Positions 37,201 to 52,200 of a stretch of 64,000 bases of DNA are shown here, piece after piece. The position numbers and the translations under genes were made by a program. The stretch is from positions 145,135,701 to 145,199,700 of the forward strand of contig NC_084827.1 in the NCBI RefSeq assembly GCF_033115175.1, written 5' to 3'. Each line of letters starts with the position of its first letter. Position 1 is the first letter of the stretch. Source of the stretch: Lepus europaeus (Eukaryota; Chordata; Mammalia; Lagomorpha; Leporidae). Below the pieces are notes generated by a model. It was not told the origin of the DNA. It searched no databases and was given only the letters and a program-made list of their open reading frames with translations.

Positions 37201-40200
37201 ATCCGAATGAATTGACCTATCACATTTGCCTTTTTCAACATAAAGCCTATATATTTACAGAGAAATTCAATGTTTCTCTAGCAAAGCCAGTCTTTTTCAG
37301 CTGATATATTTATTTATTTTTAATTTTTTAGCCATTTATTTGAGAGACAGAAACAGATAAACTGAGATCTTTTCACTGGTTCATTGCCCAACTGCCTACA
37401 ACAGCTGGTGCTGGGGTAGACTGAAGCCAGGAGCCAGGAGCCAGGAACTCAGTCTGGGTCTCCCAGCTGGGTGGCAGGGACCCAACTACTTGAGCCACCA
37501 CATAGGGTGCACGTTAACAGGAAGCTGGAGTAGGAAGTGGAGCCAGGCCCCAGACCCAGGCACTCCAATACAGGATGCAGATGTCCCAAGTGGCATCTAA
37601 CACTACACCAAATGCAGGGCCCCTACTGATTTATTCTTAAAAGTACCGTGGTTAACATTACCGCAAACCAAAACATATCCATATATAGACATATATTTGG
37701 CACTTAATAAATACTTCTGAAGGTCAGGTTTTATAGGACTACTTCTTCATAAACAAAATCAGAGTTTTGATTCTTTTCACTTTAACATGCTACAACTTAT
37801 GAAATACAAGTCTTGGGCTGGTGCCATGGCATAGCCAGTAAGGCTGCCACCTACGGTGCCAGTATCCCATATGGGCGCTGGTTCAAGTCCCAGCTGCTCT
37901 TCCTCTGATCCAGCTCTCTTCTATGGCCTGGGAGGGTGGTGGAACACAGCCCGGGTGCTTGGGCCCCTGCACCTGCCTGGGAGACCCAGAGGAGTATCCT
38001 GGCTCCTGGCTTTGGATTGGATGAGCTCTGGCCATTGTGGCCATTTGGGGAGTAAACCAGGAGACGGAAGACCTTTCCCTCTGTCTCTCCCTCTCTCTGT
38101 CTGTGACTCTATCTCTCAAATAAATAAATCTTAAAAAAAATGCAGGTCTTTAATAAAGGTAATTTGAAAGAAATACATTTCTTAAAAATATACATGGTAT
38201 CATATTTATTTAGGGTTTTAGGCTGAATGTGATTTTCTAAGGTTTTCAATAACCATTTCAAATTGTTTCTTGAGATACTTCTACTGAAACCATTGATCTC
38301 ATTTCTGAGTTGGTGATAGCATAAAGGTCATGAAATAGAACATGTTAACACTTACGAAGTTCTTTAACACAGTCATTGACAAGCTGTTGTTCCTTCTCTT
38401 CATAGGTAAAAGTTTCTGTCTTTATATGACAAGCCTTCAAGAAAAAAAATCAGTATGTGACAATACCATCAAATGATTTTAAAGGAAGAACTATAACGTT
38501 TTTTCATTTGAAGATTAAAGTTCATCACTGACAAAGGAAAAAAAAAAACCAACCAACAGAAACCTGGCAAGTTTTATCTACCATAAAGGAAAGTTATACA
38601 GAATAGGAGCCAGCGTCGTGGCACAGCAGGTTAAGCTGCAGCCTGTAGCGCCGGCACACCATATGGGTGCCTGTTCAAGTCCCGGCTGTTTCACTTCCAA
38701 TCCAGCTCCCTGCTTATGGCCCGGGAAGGCAAAGGAAGATGGGCCACATCTTTAGGCCTCTGCATCTATGCAGGAGACCCAGAGGAAGTTCCTGGCTTTG
38801 GTCTGGCCCAGCCCTGGCTGTTGTAGCCATTTGGGGAATGAACCAGTGGATGGAAGATTCTCTCTCTCTGTAACTCCGCCTTTCAAATAAATAAAATAAA
38901 TCTTTAAAAGAAAGGTATACAGAAGGCCATGACAAGCATCTCTCCCTTACTACCCTCAAGGTCTTTGCCCATACCTTCTTCCTGCTTCCTATCCCATAAC
39001 TTACATTTCTGTCTCAGTAAAATGTCACTTGCTTACATAACACTTCCTTTACTTTTTTCTTTTTTAAAAAATGATTTCTTTCTTTCTTTCTTTATTTGAA
39101 AGGCAGAGCAATAGAGAAAGAGGGAACTTCTGGAGCTGGCATTGTGGTACAGTGGGTTAAGCAGCCGTTTCTGGCATCAGCATTCCACACGGGAGCCCTC
39201 CTGCCGCTGGCTTGGGTCTTGGGTGCTCTGTTTTTGATCCACCCAGATGGAATGCTGGGTTCTTGACTTCGTCCTGGCCCAATCCCACGGTTGTGGCCAT
39301 CTGGGGAGTGAACCAGTGGATTGGAAGAGATTTCTCTCTCTCTCTCTTTTAAAGATTTATTTATTTATTTGAAAAGAAGAGTGACACACACACACACACA
39401 CACACACACGAGAGAGAGAGAGAGAGGGAGAGGGAGAGGGAGAGGGAGAGGGAGAGGGAGAGGGAGAAGAGAGCAAGAGAAATAGAGATTGAGAGATCTT
39501 CCATCTGCTGGTTTACTCCCCAAATGGACGCAACAGCTGGGGCTGGGTCAGACTAAAGCCACGAGTCAGGAACTCCATCTGGGTCTCCCACAAGGGTGGC
39601 AGGGGTCCAGCCGCTTGGACCATTCTCTGCTGCCTTCCAAGGTGCGTTAGCAGGATGGTAAGTGGATCAGCCAGGACTCTACTAGCACTCAGATATGGGA
39701 GGCCAGCACAGCAAGCGCAGGCTCCACCCACTGTGCCCCAAAGCCAGCCCCATATAGGATATTCTTGACTACACCCCATATAAGCTCACAGAACTTTGTA
39801 ATCTTCTGACACAGCACTTAGTTGTAATTATTTAGTTGTTTGTTTAAAATTCACAAGATGAATATTCTACGCTGTGGCTTTCTCTATTTTATCTGTCAGC
39901 CATTATCATCCACATTTACTGGGATTTAAATAACAAGGGAAGCCAATTGTCTTGTTTCTTGTCTGCCACTGCCTAACCAGAATGCCAATAGCGTATCTGT
40001 TTCTTTTTTTTTTTAAAAAAGGTTTATTTATTTATTTATTTGAAAGCCAGAGTCACACAAAGAGAGGAGAGACAGAGAGAGAGGTCTTCCATCGGATGGT
40101 TCACTCCCCAATTGGCTGTAACGACCGGAGCTGAACCGATCCGAAGCCAGGAGCCAAGAGCTTCTTCTGGGTTTCCCACATGGGTGCAGGGGCCCAAGGA

Positions 40201-43200
40201 CCTTTGCTATCTTTTACTGCTTTCCCAGGCCATAGCAGAGAGCTAGACTGGAAGTGGAGCAGCTGGGTCTCGAACTGCAGACCACATGGGATGCTGGCGC
40301 TTCAGGCCAGGGTGTTAAACCGCCGTGCCACAGTGCCGGCCCCAATAGCATATCTTTAATATGGTATATGGCACTTCAATACTGCCAGGACCTGAACCTT
40401 CTAGCCTGTAAAGGAAAGGAGCCTGTGGATTGGGTTGAATGTACCTTGGATCGAAGAGCCATATTCTCTTCTTCCAGTTCCTTGAGCTTTTCTTGCAGCA
40501 TGTCCAACTGCAGCAAACCTTGAGACAGACTAAAGGACTCATTGAACCGAAGAGGTGTGGAGCAGCTGGAATCTGTTTCACTCTCTTCCGAAGCGATGGA
40601 GACAATGCGAAGCAGCTCATCTTTCTTAGATAGCTCGTGCTGTAGCTGATGAACCTGCACATAAAAAGCACTTCATCTAGAAGATGTTCTTTACTTTGCA
40701 TTATTTATATGCTATACAGCTTCTTATTCACAGAAAAACTGTTTTTCACTATTAAAAAAAAAATCTGCCTCTAGGTTTCACTACTAATGTTAACATGTTA
40801 AAAGATACTATTACACAAGCCACAGTTTTAGATCATTAACTCAACAAATATAGCTTTTTCTATAGCTGGTAAGAAGAAAAGTCAATTTTCATATTCAATG
40901 TAACAGGAATATATAGGAGGAAAATTTCACGTAAGATAATAATACACTCACAGTTGAAAACAAAACAAATTGAAGAACCTCCAAAGAATCAGAATAGACC
41001 CCTATTTCAAATGCTTATCCCAGTCGTACTTGCAAGCTGTATATAACCACGCCATGTCTTTGGAGTACTGATTTTAATTCTAGGTAATAAACATTTCAAT
41101 CTACTAGCTCCAATATTACCATTCATATTGCATTTATAAAATAGAAATGAAACCAGATAAAAGTAACAAGTTACAGAGAACATCTATAAGCTTTATAATG
41201 ACTAAGAGTCACAAGTGTTCTGTATAGTAACAGTTGCCCCAAAGTCAGTAAGAACTGATGTTATTTATGTGTTGTTCATTAGTTCAGGGACACCCAGGAA
41301 AGTCAATTTTTCTACTGCACAAGACCTAATTATTTAATGCTGTAAATCCTTGATCAAAGGCTTACCTGATCAAAAGCTTGTCCCAATTGCTCCTCCAGGG
41401 CTTCATTCTGCTCAGATAACACATGGTTCCGCTTTAAGAGAGCTTGTCCAATTCGAGCAGCAAGCTCAAGATCACGATCCCTCTATGGAAATAGCAAATG
41501 CACCCTCTCTTTTAGTAAAAACAACAACAAATGGTGGTTCAGAAATTCTGCAGTCAATTTTACTAACAATGTCCTAGAAAGCATCAAGATTCATCTTAAT
41601 ACTGAAAATAAACTAACCCAGGGCTTGGCATGCAGACAGCAGTACTAAATGCCAATCAAATGAATGACTGCACAGTGATAAATGCAAGAGGATTCTTTCT
41701 TGTTATCAAGTGAGATGAATTATCCTAGGCAATTAGGATACAGCAACCCAATATTTAAACTTACAATTCTGGAGGATTATAAAACTAGCATAGCCTTTGA
41801 AAATGAGGATTGGGTCTGGCACATGTGAAAAGTCTAGCAAGATTTTGTTGAATGCATTTATCTTTCGAGCATGGTAATGATATAGAATTAAATAACTGAG
41901 ATACGGGGAGCAGGCAGGCAAAGCTTACATGCACCCAGAGGCAGTGGCTTAGAGGAAAGCACAGCCAGGAGCCCTGTTGTCAACAGGTGAAAGAATGATG
42001 ACAGGAAAGAAAACGGGAAATTCTGAGGCTACAGGGCTCTGCCTAGAGTTCAGAGAGGAAGGGAGTCCGAAGAAGCTGGGGGTACATGCAGGGAGACTTG
42101 TAGAAAAGCCAAGCAGGTAGCTTCTACCCAGAGTTACTCTTTTGGGTAGATGGTGATACTTAGCAAGGCCACAGGAATCCCATATGCATGGTGGCGAAGG
42201 GACTGTATTCTGTGGAATGGAAACTATGTATGTCTAACCACCTTATATATGAATACAGATTCTGCAACATTAATCACTGGATAAATAACATTAAGTTCTA
42301 GTCTTTCTCTCCACAGCAAATGAAAACAGTTGGATGGTTAGCTCCAAATTTTCAAGGCCTTTTTATCTCATCTTAAATGCAGGCTAAGTGGCAGACACAG
42401 AAGTCATTCTGGGGAGTTGGAGAAGACGGGAGAAGGATAGGTTAAAGAAAAGGACTGTGTTCCCTAAAATCGACTGAAACTGAAATACAAGGAGGAGCCT
42501 ACTGACTGACAACTTGAAGATCACGCAAAATAAAATTGCCATGGACAAGCAGACTGAAAGTACAAAGAGCAAGAAGCTGTGAACTGCCGTGCACCTGTGA
42601 TGGAGCTGCTGCGTGCGCGGACAGCTCTTCCCCAGGTGAGCGACAGCAGGCGTTAGTTACAAATGGTTCCCCCTCTCCCCCCCTTTTTTTTATAGGACAG
42701 GGAGACCAGCCAGCATCATTTAAACAAACAAATACACAAACAAACACATCCTCTACAACTTCACAACAATGAGCTTCAGGAACCATTTGACTTTGGAATG
42801 CCAGTTGGTGAGTCATTGATTCCGGCACAGACATCATCGTTTTCCATTTGATACGCAATTTTGATAGATTCCCAAGGCTTCTTAAGTTTTAACTTTTTGT
42901 ACTGGAGAAAGAAAAGATACATTCCTACCTCTGCCAGGAGATGTGTAACCATGTCAATGTCATTGTAGGTTTTGGTCATCTGCTCCACCCTGTCTGTGCC
43001 TAGAACTAAGACAGTTATTAAACAAAGCAACTGTTTATAGGTGTTAGAAATACAAAAAAATTAAAATATACACAAGAAGTGAAAGATAACAGCAACAACA
43101 AAATTTCAGGCTTTTACAAAAAGTCATTCAGGAGAATAAAAAGAAGTAATTCACATATTAGACACTCAGGAAATGAACCAATTATTATAAAGTGCACAAT

Positions 43201-46200
43201 ACACAATGAATTAAGAAACTGTCAAAAGATCACAAGGCAGGCACTTCACAACTATCTCCTCCTCCGCCAATGAGATAAGTTTTGGCCCGCTCACATTTGA
43301 GAACAGGGGATGGGAGAATGGATTCCATTGCCAACTGATCTATGCCTTAATCTAGATTGGTTATTAAAGGGCGAGTTACTGAGGGGTTATGCTGTTAGAA
43401 ATTCACAGAGAAGTCTGCTGTGCTTATCTTGGCCATCTATGATCATCCAGTATGTGCAATACTATAAACAAGAAATGAGCCTTGGGCTTTTTGTAATTCT
43501 GTGAGTCATCATCTTTTTACACTTAATGAAAAAGCCTTTGTCCTAAAACCCTCATTACATCTGGGTCTCTGCTATGAAATAAGCTGCATGCTAGGATAAT
43601 TCAAGCCCAACACTTCAGCACTTCACAAGTTCAGAGATCACTGATGTATCTGGATCATTTGGTGCATAAGAGTAAATAGGATTCCGATGTTTCCACAGCC
43701 ACACTAAGAATCTTTTAAAGCAAACCACATAAACCAAAACAGGAATTATTTTTACTCTGAACATATTACATGACACTTTTCTCATCATCTCGATGTGTGT
43801 TTTGGCTTAGGCTGATGTTACAACTAGTTTGCCCTGAAATGTGAAAGAACAGGGAATTCTGAGCAGCAAAGTGGAATTCAGGTAATTTAGTGAGTGTGAC
43901 CGAGTCACTTACTTCTTCTGGGATTCTTATTCCATATTTGTACTACGGAGGTGGTAATGCTTATCTCAGAAGGTCAAAAGGAGGAACAAACATGATAATC
44001 TACCAAGGAATAAAGTATTCAGTGAACTGCTAAGTATCGTATAATTGTTTGCAATTACTGCGCCTTAAACACAAGTGAAATGGGTGAAATGGCCCTGATT
44101 TTATTTAAATTCTCCCTAAATAATTCACTAGGTTGGCAGTGGATACTATAATTCAAGTCATTTGTTGTTCCTTTAGGGTGCCCAGAAGACTAAATATGCC
44201 AGACACTACTGGATAAGTTTACTTTTATCTGAGATCTGTATTTTTTTTCCTAGCACCATTGCCTAAAATGTGTCTGAGTTATCTACAGTTTAATTATTAA
44301 CAACAGTCCTTTTCCAGTTAAAAGAAAAAACAGCATACTGGGTTGGTGATTATTAGGAGATGGCTGGAAAAGTTTTAAAATAAAACACAAAATCTTTTAA
44401 AAAAATACAGAAATAAACATTTTTACTCCAAAATAATAAATATTGACAAATAAAGAAATCGGCTCTATAATTTAACCATGGTGATCAGGGAAGAGATCTT
44501 GGGCCTAAGGAACAAAAATACTTTAACCTGGCATCACGGGAAGAGCAAATGATTAAAAGTTTAGGCAGATAGTGAGTGGTCTGATTCTGGTCTTAATAAC
44601 AAAATCGGGGGAAACAATCAAATCAACATAGCTCTGCTCTAAATTAATTACAGAAAACCAGTCAGGGGCTGCAAAACTGAATCCAATCTAGAGCCAGTTC
44701 TAGAGTGAGTTTGCAACCCCAGGTTCTGAATTGATTTGGAAGCCATCTAGGACACTGGTAATAAGTAGAAGATTGTAGCATTCTGATGAGGAGCCTGGGA
44801 TACAAATCAATGGTCTACCATGAATACCTAAAGCAAGAACCAGATGTCCTAAAAATACAAACAGTTTTTATAAAACAAATTTCAAAAGCACATGACATGG
44901 CTTGTGTACATGCCTGACCAGAGCTGAGGGTGAAAAGGCAGATTTAACTTGAGGTAAAACCAGTTAAGTTAAGGCAGTAAAAAACAACCACTAACTACAA
45001 GTCACACATGATCAAAGGGGAAGAAAAAAATGAAGGAATACAGGAAAGGAACGTTTAGAATGAAACATGTTTTGGCGAGGGGAAATGAATACGTATTTCC
45101 TATAAATGCTAACCATCTGTCATAGCACAGAAATTCAGAGTTGAACCTGCACAAGTTATCTAGTTTGATGATCTCATTTTCTGGTATGAGGGTTCTCCTC
45201 TGAGAAGAACTATGTGACATGTCTAAGACCACAAAGCAAGCTATTAGTGGCAAAGATGGGATTTTAATTTGGAAGTGGTAATGGCCACCTTACAAGGTGA
45301 TGAGAGAAAAACCTTAGGTAATGTGCGCACCCATTGTGGGGTTCCTTGCAGTGTGCTGCAGGCTCTACCGGACCCCACAAAGGACCTCAGGCCCGCAACT
45401 AACCAAGTACCAGAATATACACATGGCTTTCTAAAAATTCATAGAAATATGTAGTATGAAAAAACTACATGTGGATTTCAAAACTTACAGTATCGATATA
45501 AATGTATCTTTTAATTCCATTTTCCAGGAGCTTTATGAAGAACTCTCATACATCTATGAGTCTAGATTATAAAACAACACAGATACACATTTTGCTTTGT
45601 AAAGTGTGAACCTATCTCTGTAGGAGAGGCTGGAAGAATACAGAGTAAAATGTTAAGAGTGGTTATCTTTGGGTAGAGATTATGGTAGCTCGGCTTTCAG
45701 TTTTTTTGCTAACATCCATGAAGAACAAAGGCTATTTCTGCCATGAGAAAAAAATTGCAACTCCTACTAAGAGGCTTCAAAAATCAAATATGCATTTTAA
45801 AATGCTTCAATATTTATGATGGCAGAGAAATTAGCTAGGGAGCAGTTGGAATTCTCTAATCCTTACATTTTATAAGAAGCAGCCTATCAACTACTAAGCC
45901 CCAAAGGCAGGGTCAGTTTCATTTCAATGAGATGGCAGTCAGTCCAGCAGATGGCAACACAGCCTTGCCAGTTCAGTCTTCTCTTCTCCAACACAGTCCT
46001 CCTGATAAGGACACGCTGCTTGGGAGGATTCCAAAAGGACCCTGGGCAAAGCTCTGTTATGTTCTTTGGCATTCGGGCACTGTGATCAAATGCTTCAAAA
46101 GCCATAAACTAATTCTTCTCTATAATTCTATAACCAAGACTGTAGACAGGCAATCCGGCTATTGTAATCAATCCTATCAAAACCCATTTTCCCTTCAGTT

Positions 46201-49200
46201 CTCAGTTAGTAAAATGAAAACATATTAAATGGTATGGAAAGTATCAGTGATCCTTGCTTAGTTCCAGACATGAACTTATGTAACTCTTGAATAAGATGTT
46301 TATGTGTCGGGGAGATGACAAATACTTTCCTAGAACAACTTTGCCAATTATTTCCCAAAGGTTATTAATGAATATTCAACATTTGTGGCGCAATATTTAG
46401 GGAATCAAATGTTTCTGAAAACACGGGAGGAGGGGTTTAACACACATAAGCGCTTCACGTATCCTCATTTCACATTCTATTCCTGTACAATTTCACGTCA
46501 GCCACCACAACCCCATATTACTCATGATGGGAGATACCAATGTTAATCTATTTTGCTCTCTCTGTCTGTTATAGTCCACAGCGCTTGGTAACTCTCTCAT
46601 ATGCCTGTCCTTTTCAAGATTTAGAGTTTTTACCACAATTACTGAATTTTAAAGAAAATTCATTCTCCAAACTGCCCACACCAAAAAACCAAAACCACAA
46701 GAAAATGAAACACAACTACCACTCATACGGGAAAGACTGCAATAGCTCCAGACAACTAGGGATTCGTGCGATTTCCAACCTAAAGAAGTGATTGCAGCCC
46801 CTGCTGCCATAATACAGAGGATATCTCTACCATGAACAAACTGCCTTCAGAAGAGCTGGGACACAGGACACGCGCCTTCTAGGCTAGCATTTCTCAGGAG
46901 GGTTCCAGGAGAGAGGGAAGGCCTGGAAACAAACGATTTGAGTGCCAATTTTCCTCAATTCTCCCAAGGACAGTAACAAGCTAGTTTATGATGCATAGGT
47001 GATAAGATCCCCCATTATACGGCAGATGTCCAAGGATGGTGGCTTACTTCTCTTCTATGATGTGACTTATGGTTAATGTTTCATGAACATTATCAGCCAT
47101 ATTTCCTCTCCTGTCAGCACTGACCCATGATTTCTGAGGGCAAGGCTTGAGGAAGAACATACCTACTGATCAGAAGTACTACTTTCTACAAGCAGTATTT
47201 CTCTGCAAAATTGTACACCTTAGGGGCTGGCGCTGTGGCATGGTGGGAAAACTACCACCCGCAGTGCCGGCATCCCATATGGGTGCCAGTTCAAGTCCCA
47301 GCTGCTCCACTTCTGATCTAGCTCTCTACTATGGCCTGGGAAAGCAGCATAAGCTAGCTCAACTCCTTGGGCCCCTGAACCCCCATGGGAGACCCAGAAG
47401 AAGCTCCTGGCTCCTAGCTTTGGATCAGCGCAGCTCCGGCCATTGTGGCCATCTTGGGGAGTGAATCAATGGATGGAAAACCTTTCTCTCTCTCTCTCGT
47501 TGCCTCTCTGTAACTCTGCCTTTCAAAGAAAGAAATAAATTAAAAAAAAATTGTACACTCTGGCTAATTCCTTAATTCTACAACTAGGGTGCAATGGCCA
47601 TTTAGCATTGTTGACAATGCTTTATGTCACTGGTTTTCAAACTTGATGTGTGTTAGTATCACCAGGAGGACTTCCAGAAACATAGACTTCCTTGTCCCAT
47701 TCAGAGTTTCAGATTCTGTAGATGAGGTGGGAGCCCAAGAGTGTGCCTTTCTACCAAGTTCCAAAGTCATACTTATGGCAAGGTCCATATTTTGAAAATC
47801 ACTGGCTTACATAAAACTTACAAAATAAAAATGTCCTGTCTTCTTTTTCTTATGCTTTAGAGAGTGGCCAGGTGATCCTTTATTCCCAAAGGAAATCCCC
47901 TGAAAAGCAGATCAGTTTTCTACTTGTGGTCTTTACACGGAACACTTTCTGTTGTGTTGTGTCCTGATTGCATGACGTCTCTTGGCTACAGCTCACTCTG
48001 GGATTACTCTTAATAAAGTTGGGAAACCCTGGGGCGACCTAAAGTGCTACCTGTATTGATTAGCTATTGAAACTCATTGTGATGGACACAAGTAGTCCCT
48101 GGCACATGAGGGAAGGAGGGATCAGAAGGGGCTAAAGTAACCCTAGGATGGCCTGCCAGGGTATGTAAGAAATCTCAGGGGGAGAGAAAACCGTGGGGAA
48201 GAATGTTTTCTATTTTGCTTTGTAAGCCCTGGCCAATTTGAGAAATAAAGCAAATAACTTATCTTTTACTTTCATAAGATGCAAATTCATGTTTATGTAT
48301 ATTTGACTGAACTATTAACCCAAAGAATTGATACCTTTAAAATGACAGTGAGACTACAGAGCAAAGATAAAGTATTAGAAGATCAATTATAATCTTAGCT
48401 TATTTGTTTCATAATTTTAGATGCATCCTATATAGTACAATGTTCAAATTACTAAAGTGACGATAGTACCTCAGACTAAAGGAAGAGGAACTTTTCAGAA
48501 CCTTGACAGAGGGATCTGCATTATCCTCTTGATCTCAAGTTCTAGAGTGTTTCCTTGAACATTGTGATTTTGTATAAAGTCTTGAAAAGTATTTCAGAAC
48601 TTAAATATCCTTTATTTTCTTGTCTTTTCACTGACAATTCATCCTAAAAGTAACTCCACTGAATTATGATCTAAGAGATCTTTTTAGCTATAGTTCCACC
48701 CATCAGGGGCCTTGTAAACCAAGGGGCAATTTCTGTGTCACTTTATCAAAATAATGATAAACTAAGTTTATCCTGATGAAATTTCAGTTTGAAAGCTCTC
48801 ACAAGGTTGAAAACTCAAGGAGCAAAAGGAAATGGAAATAAAAAAATAGTGTTTCTTCTAAACAAAATTTTCCAGAAAATCTCAAGCAAGTAATTTCTCT
48901 ACCTAAAAAATTAAGAAAACATTGAGAGCCTTAGTCTTACTATTTAACAGAAAAAGTGAGTACAACAATGTAGTTTTACTTGGGCTTTGGAATATTTCAA
49001 GTTTAAACATGCTTACTCTTTTTTTTGAACAGTAAAAGTTCTAGGAAACTAAAAGCAAGTTAATGATTATCATGCAAATGAGTATTTCACAACAATCATG
49101 CTCCAGTGACAATCTGGCATTGAAAACACTGAAGCATTCGATGGGAAAATGTCTAAGATCAAATACAATCTCTAGTCTGATTAAAATTAAAGGAATTTCA

Positions 49201-52200
49201 CAAACATATGAGTGTTGAACTAAAAGACTTAATTATATATTCTAACAGCTACTAGGCATACAACGCTTTTCTAACAAATGAAGTGGGGAAAAAAAAAAAA
49301 AAGCCAGCTCAGCCTTCATGCAGATTTTTGGAATGAGGTCAAATGTAAAAAAGGTCTTCTTACTTTAAAATTCAAAAATTCCTCTACTTGGACTGACATT
49401 GTAGCATAGCTGTTGAGCCACTGCTTGCAATACTGGCATCCCATTAGGCATTGGTTTTATTCCAGGCTGCTCCACTTATGATCCAGCTCCCTGCTAAAGA
49501 GCTTGGGAAAGCAGTGGAGGATGGCCCAAGTAGTTGGGCACATGCTTCCCATGTGGGAGACTTGGATGAAGTTCCTGGTTCTTGGTTTTGGCCTGGCCCA
49601 GTCCTGGCAGTTGTACCATTTGGAGAGTGAACCAACAGATGAAAGATCTCTCTCTTTCTCTCTCTATACCTCTGCTTTTCAAATAAATAAATTTTTAAGT
49701 CCTTTAAAAAATTCCTCTATTTAATTTTGTCATTTCCGACAATTTGTTATGAAAACAGACCTATTTTCAGGACATATCTGCTCAGCCTCTCATGGACTTA
49801 GTCTCTATGAATCTTTAAGTAAATAACAGAGCTGATCATACAGTGAACAATAACTTCTGCCTGGCATTATTATAACTGCATATTACTCATGGACCAAAGA
49901 ACTATGTTTCTTAATGACTGGCATAAACTCTGTGACAGTGTTGAATAGAGAAAATAAGAGTCAGAGAGTTATAGCTCAGGATAGCGAGCTGACAGACAGG
50001 AAGCAATCTGAAAACTTTAAATAATTTCACTGCTTCCTAAGAAAACTCCTTTTCTATTCAGCCTGAGGAAAATATCAAGTACAAGATGGAAAAAATGGGG
50101 ACATCTAAGTATGCCTGTAACACTAGCCACTGAAGTATAAAGAAGACAAACTTTCTGCATTCAGACAGACACAGTTCCGGGACGAGTTGGCATACACGAA
50201 CCATGACCACTACAGGACTGGAAATGGTGCCCATATAGGAAGTGGTGTCTCAGGTGGCGGTCTAACCTGCTACATCACAATGCTGGTCCCTTGGTCAAAT
50301 CTCTTAAAAGTCAGTATCATGACACCCATGTTCAGCAGACAAACTCTAAGAGGGTACAAAGTACTCACTCATATAGCGGAACGTCTCTTCAGCAAGGACT
50401 GGAGAGAGGGCATCAGATGCATGCTGCTGCTGGGGCTGGGACTGAGTCCAGTCTTGGTTTTCATACAGAAAGAGTGAGTCTACTCTTAGCTTGTACTGTG
50501 GTAGCTGTTCCTCTAGCAGACTCACCAGCTCAACTTCAGGGAGATCCTCATTGGAGCAGACATCTACAAAGGAGAATCTGGGTAAATGAATCTAGTATAT
50601 TTCAATTTTCTAGACTATTGTGAAAAATCAGTGAAATTACTGTCATGAAATTGGACAACCAAAGAAATGTTACAAAAGATCATTTCACCAATGATTTTTA
50701 TTAACATATCCTTTAATAAGAGAGCTTCTAAAGTAAAAATCATACCATAAATTTTGATTACACGCTATTTAAACATATATTACTGAGTGGTAGAACTACA
50801 TTTTTAAAGTTTAAAATGAATTCAAGCAAATTTCTTATTTCATTATTACCAATTTATTTAACATTGTTTAAAAGAGGTTTGATTTGGCCGGCGCCGTGGC
50901 TTAACAGGCTAATCCTCTGCCTTGCGGCGCCGGCACACCGGGTTCTAGTCCCGGTTGGGACGCCGGACTCTATCCCGGTTGCCCTCTTCCAGGCCAGCTC
51001 TCTGCTATGGCCCGGGAAGGCAGTGGAGGATGGCCCAAGTCCTTGGGCCCTGCACCCGCATGGGAGACCAGGAGAAGCACCTGGCTCCTGGCTTCGGATC
51101 AGCATGATGCGCCGGCTGCAGCGGCCATTGGAGGGTGAACCAACGGCAAAAAGGAAGACCTTTCTCTCTGTCTCTCTCTCTCACTATCCACTCTGCCTGT
51201 CAAAAAAAAAAAAAAAAAAAAAGAGGTTTGATTTCAACTTATATGCTTGAGGGGAGAACATAACACACAAAACAATGACTTCTAAATGGGATACACACCC
51301 ACTTCAAAAGGGATAAAACTCTAATACTTGAAAAAACAAAAATTTCAATTATGTAGGAGGATTTTTCAAAATCCATGAAAATTACATTTTAGTATATTCT
51401 CACAGAAGCTAGAATTTTTTGAAAAATAGCAATAATATTTACTGATCACTGGCACTGGAGTAAGTACTTTATCCTTTTTATATTCAAGACAAAGTACATT
51501 TCAAGCCCTAATTATGTGAGAAGGAAATCTGAAGTGAAAGGAAAAAAAATGTGAGAACTCTTTCTCAGCCTTCACAGAACATAGAGTAGGATGATATCGT
51601 GATAAAGATCACCAATCTGCAGGTCGTGAAGTCCTGGGTTTGAGTTCTGGCTCTGCACGGACCAGAATGTGACCTTGGATGAGTTACTTAACCTCTAAGT
51701 CTTCATTTTTCTTCTGTAAAATGGAGAAGGTGACAGTAACCTATACTTACCTCCAGAGCTGCTGTGTGAATCAAGTGAGAAAAAGGCATGAAAAATATTT
51801 ACACTGTGGAAGTGCTCTCTGCGTGCTAGCTATTTTATTATTTTACTAATGAGATTTTAGACCTAAAGATCAAATCAAGTCTTCTATTACTATAGCATCT
51901 AAATAATAATTATGGTCTATTAAAAGTGGGAGATGCCTAAACTGTCAATTCTGCCGTGTAGACAAGGACACTGCAACTTAGAAGGTGAGTGACTTGCTGA
52001 AGACCAGTAGATCCGTGTCACAGTCCCCAGCACTGTGCCCACTGGACTGCAAAGCTCTCTTGTGATCTGTGTAGTCTGTCACAAGACAAAGGCTGGCCAT
52101 GTGTCTTAGAACAAGTTCCTACACCCCATGTCTCTAATATGCCATAGTAGTCCTACATAGCTCCTAATTCCTCTGGGTGCCAACCCTACTTCCATTTTAT

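Larger units (their letters stand above)
43006..47206 (-). other. TRAK2 intron 2, left SINE-free part
   Basis: 4.2 kb without a C-SINE, long for this window. It contains one MITE-like copy (45420-45550) and a MIR-like patch (45090-45260, 'acatgtctaagaccacaaag'). No exon supported. Confidence 0.5.
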
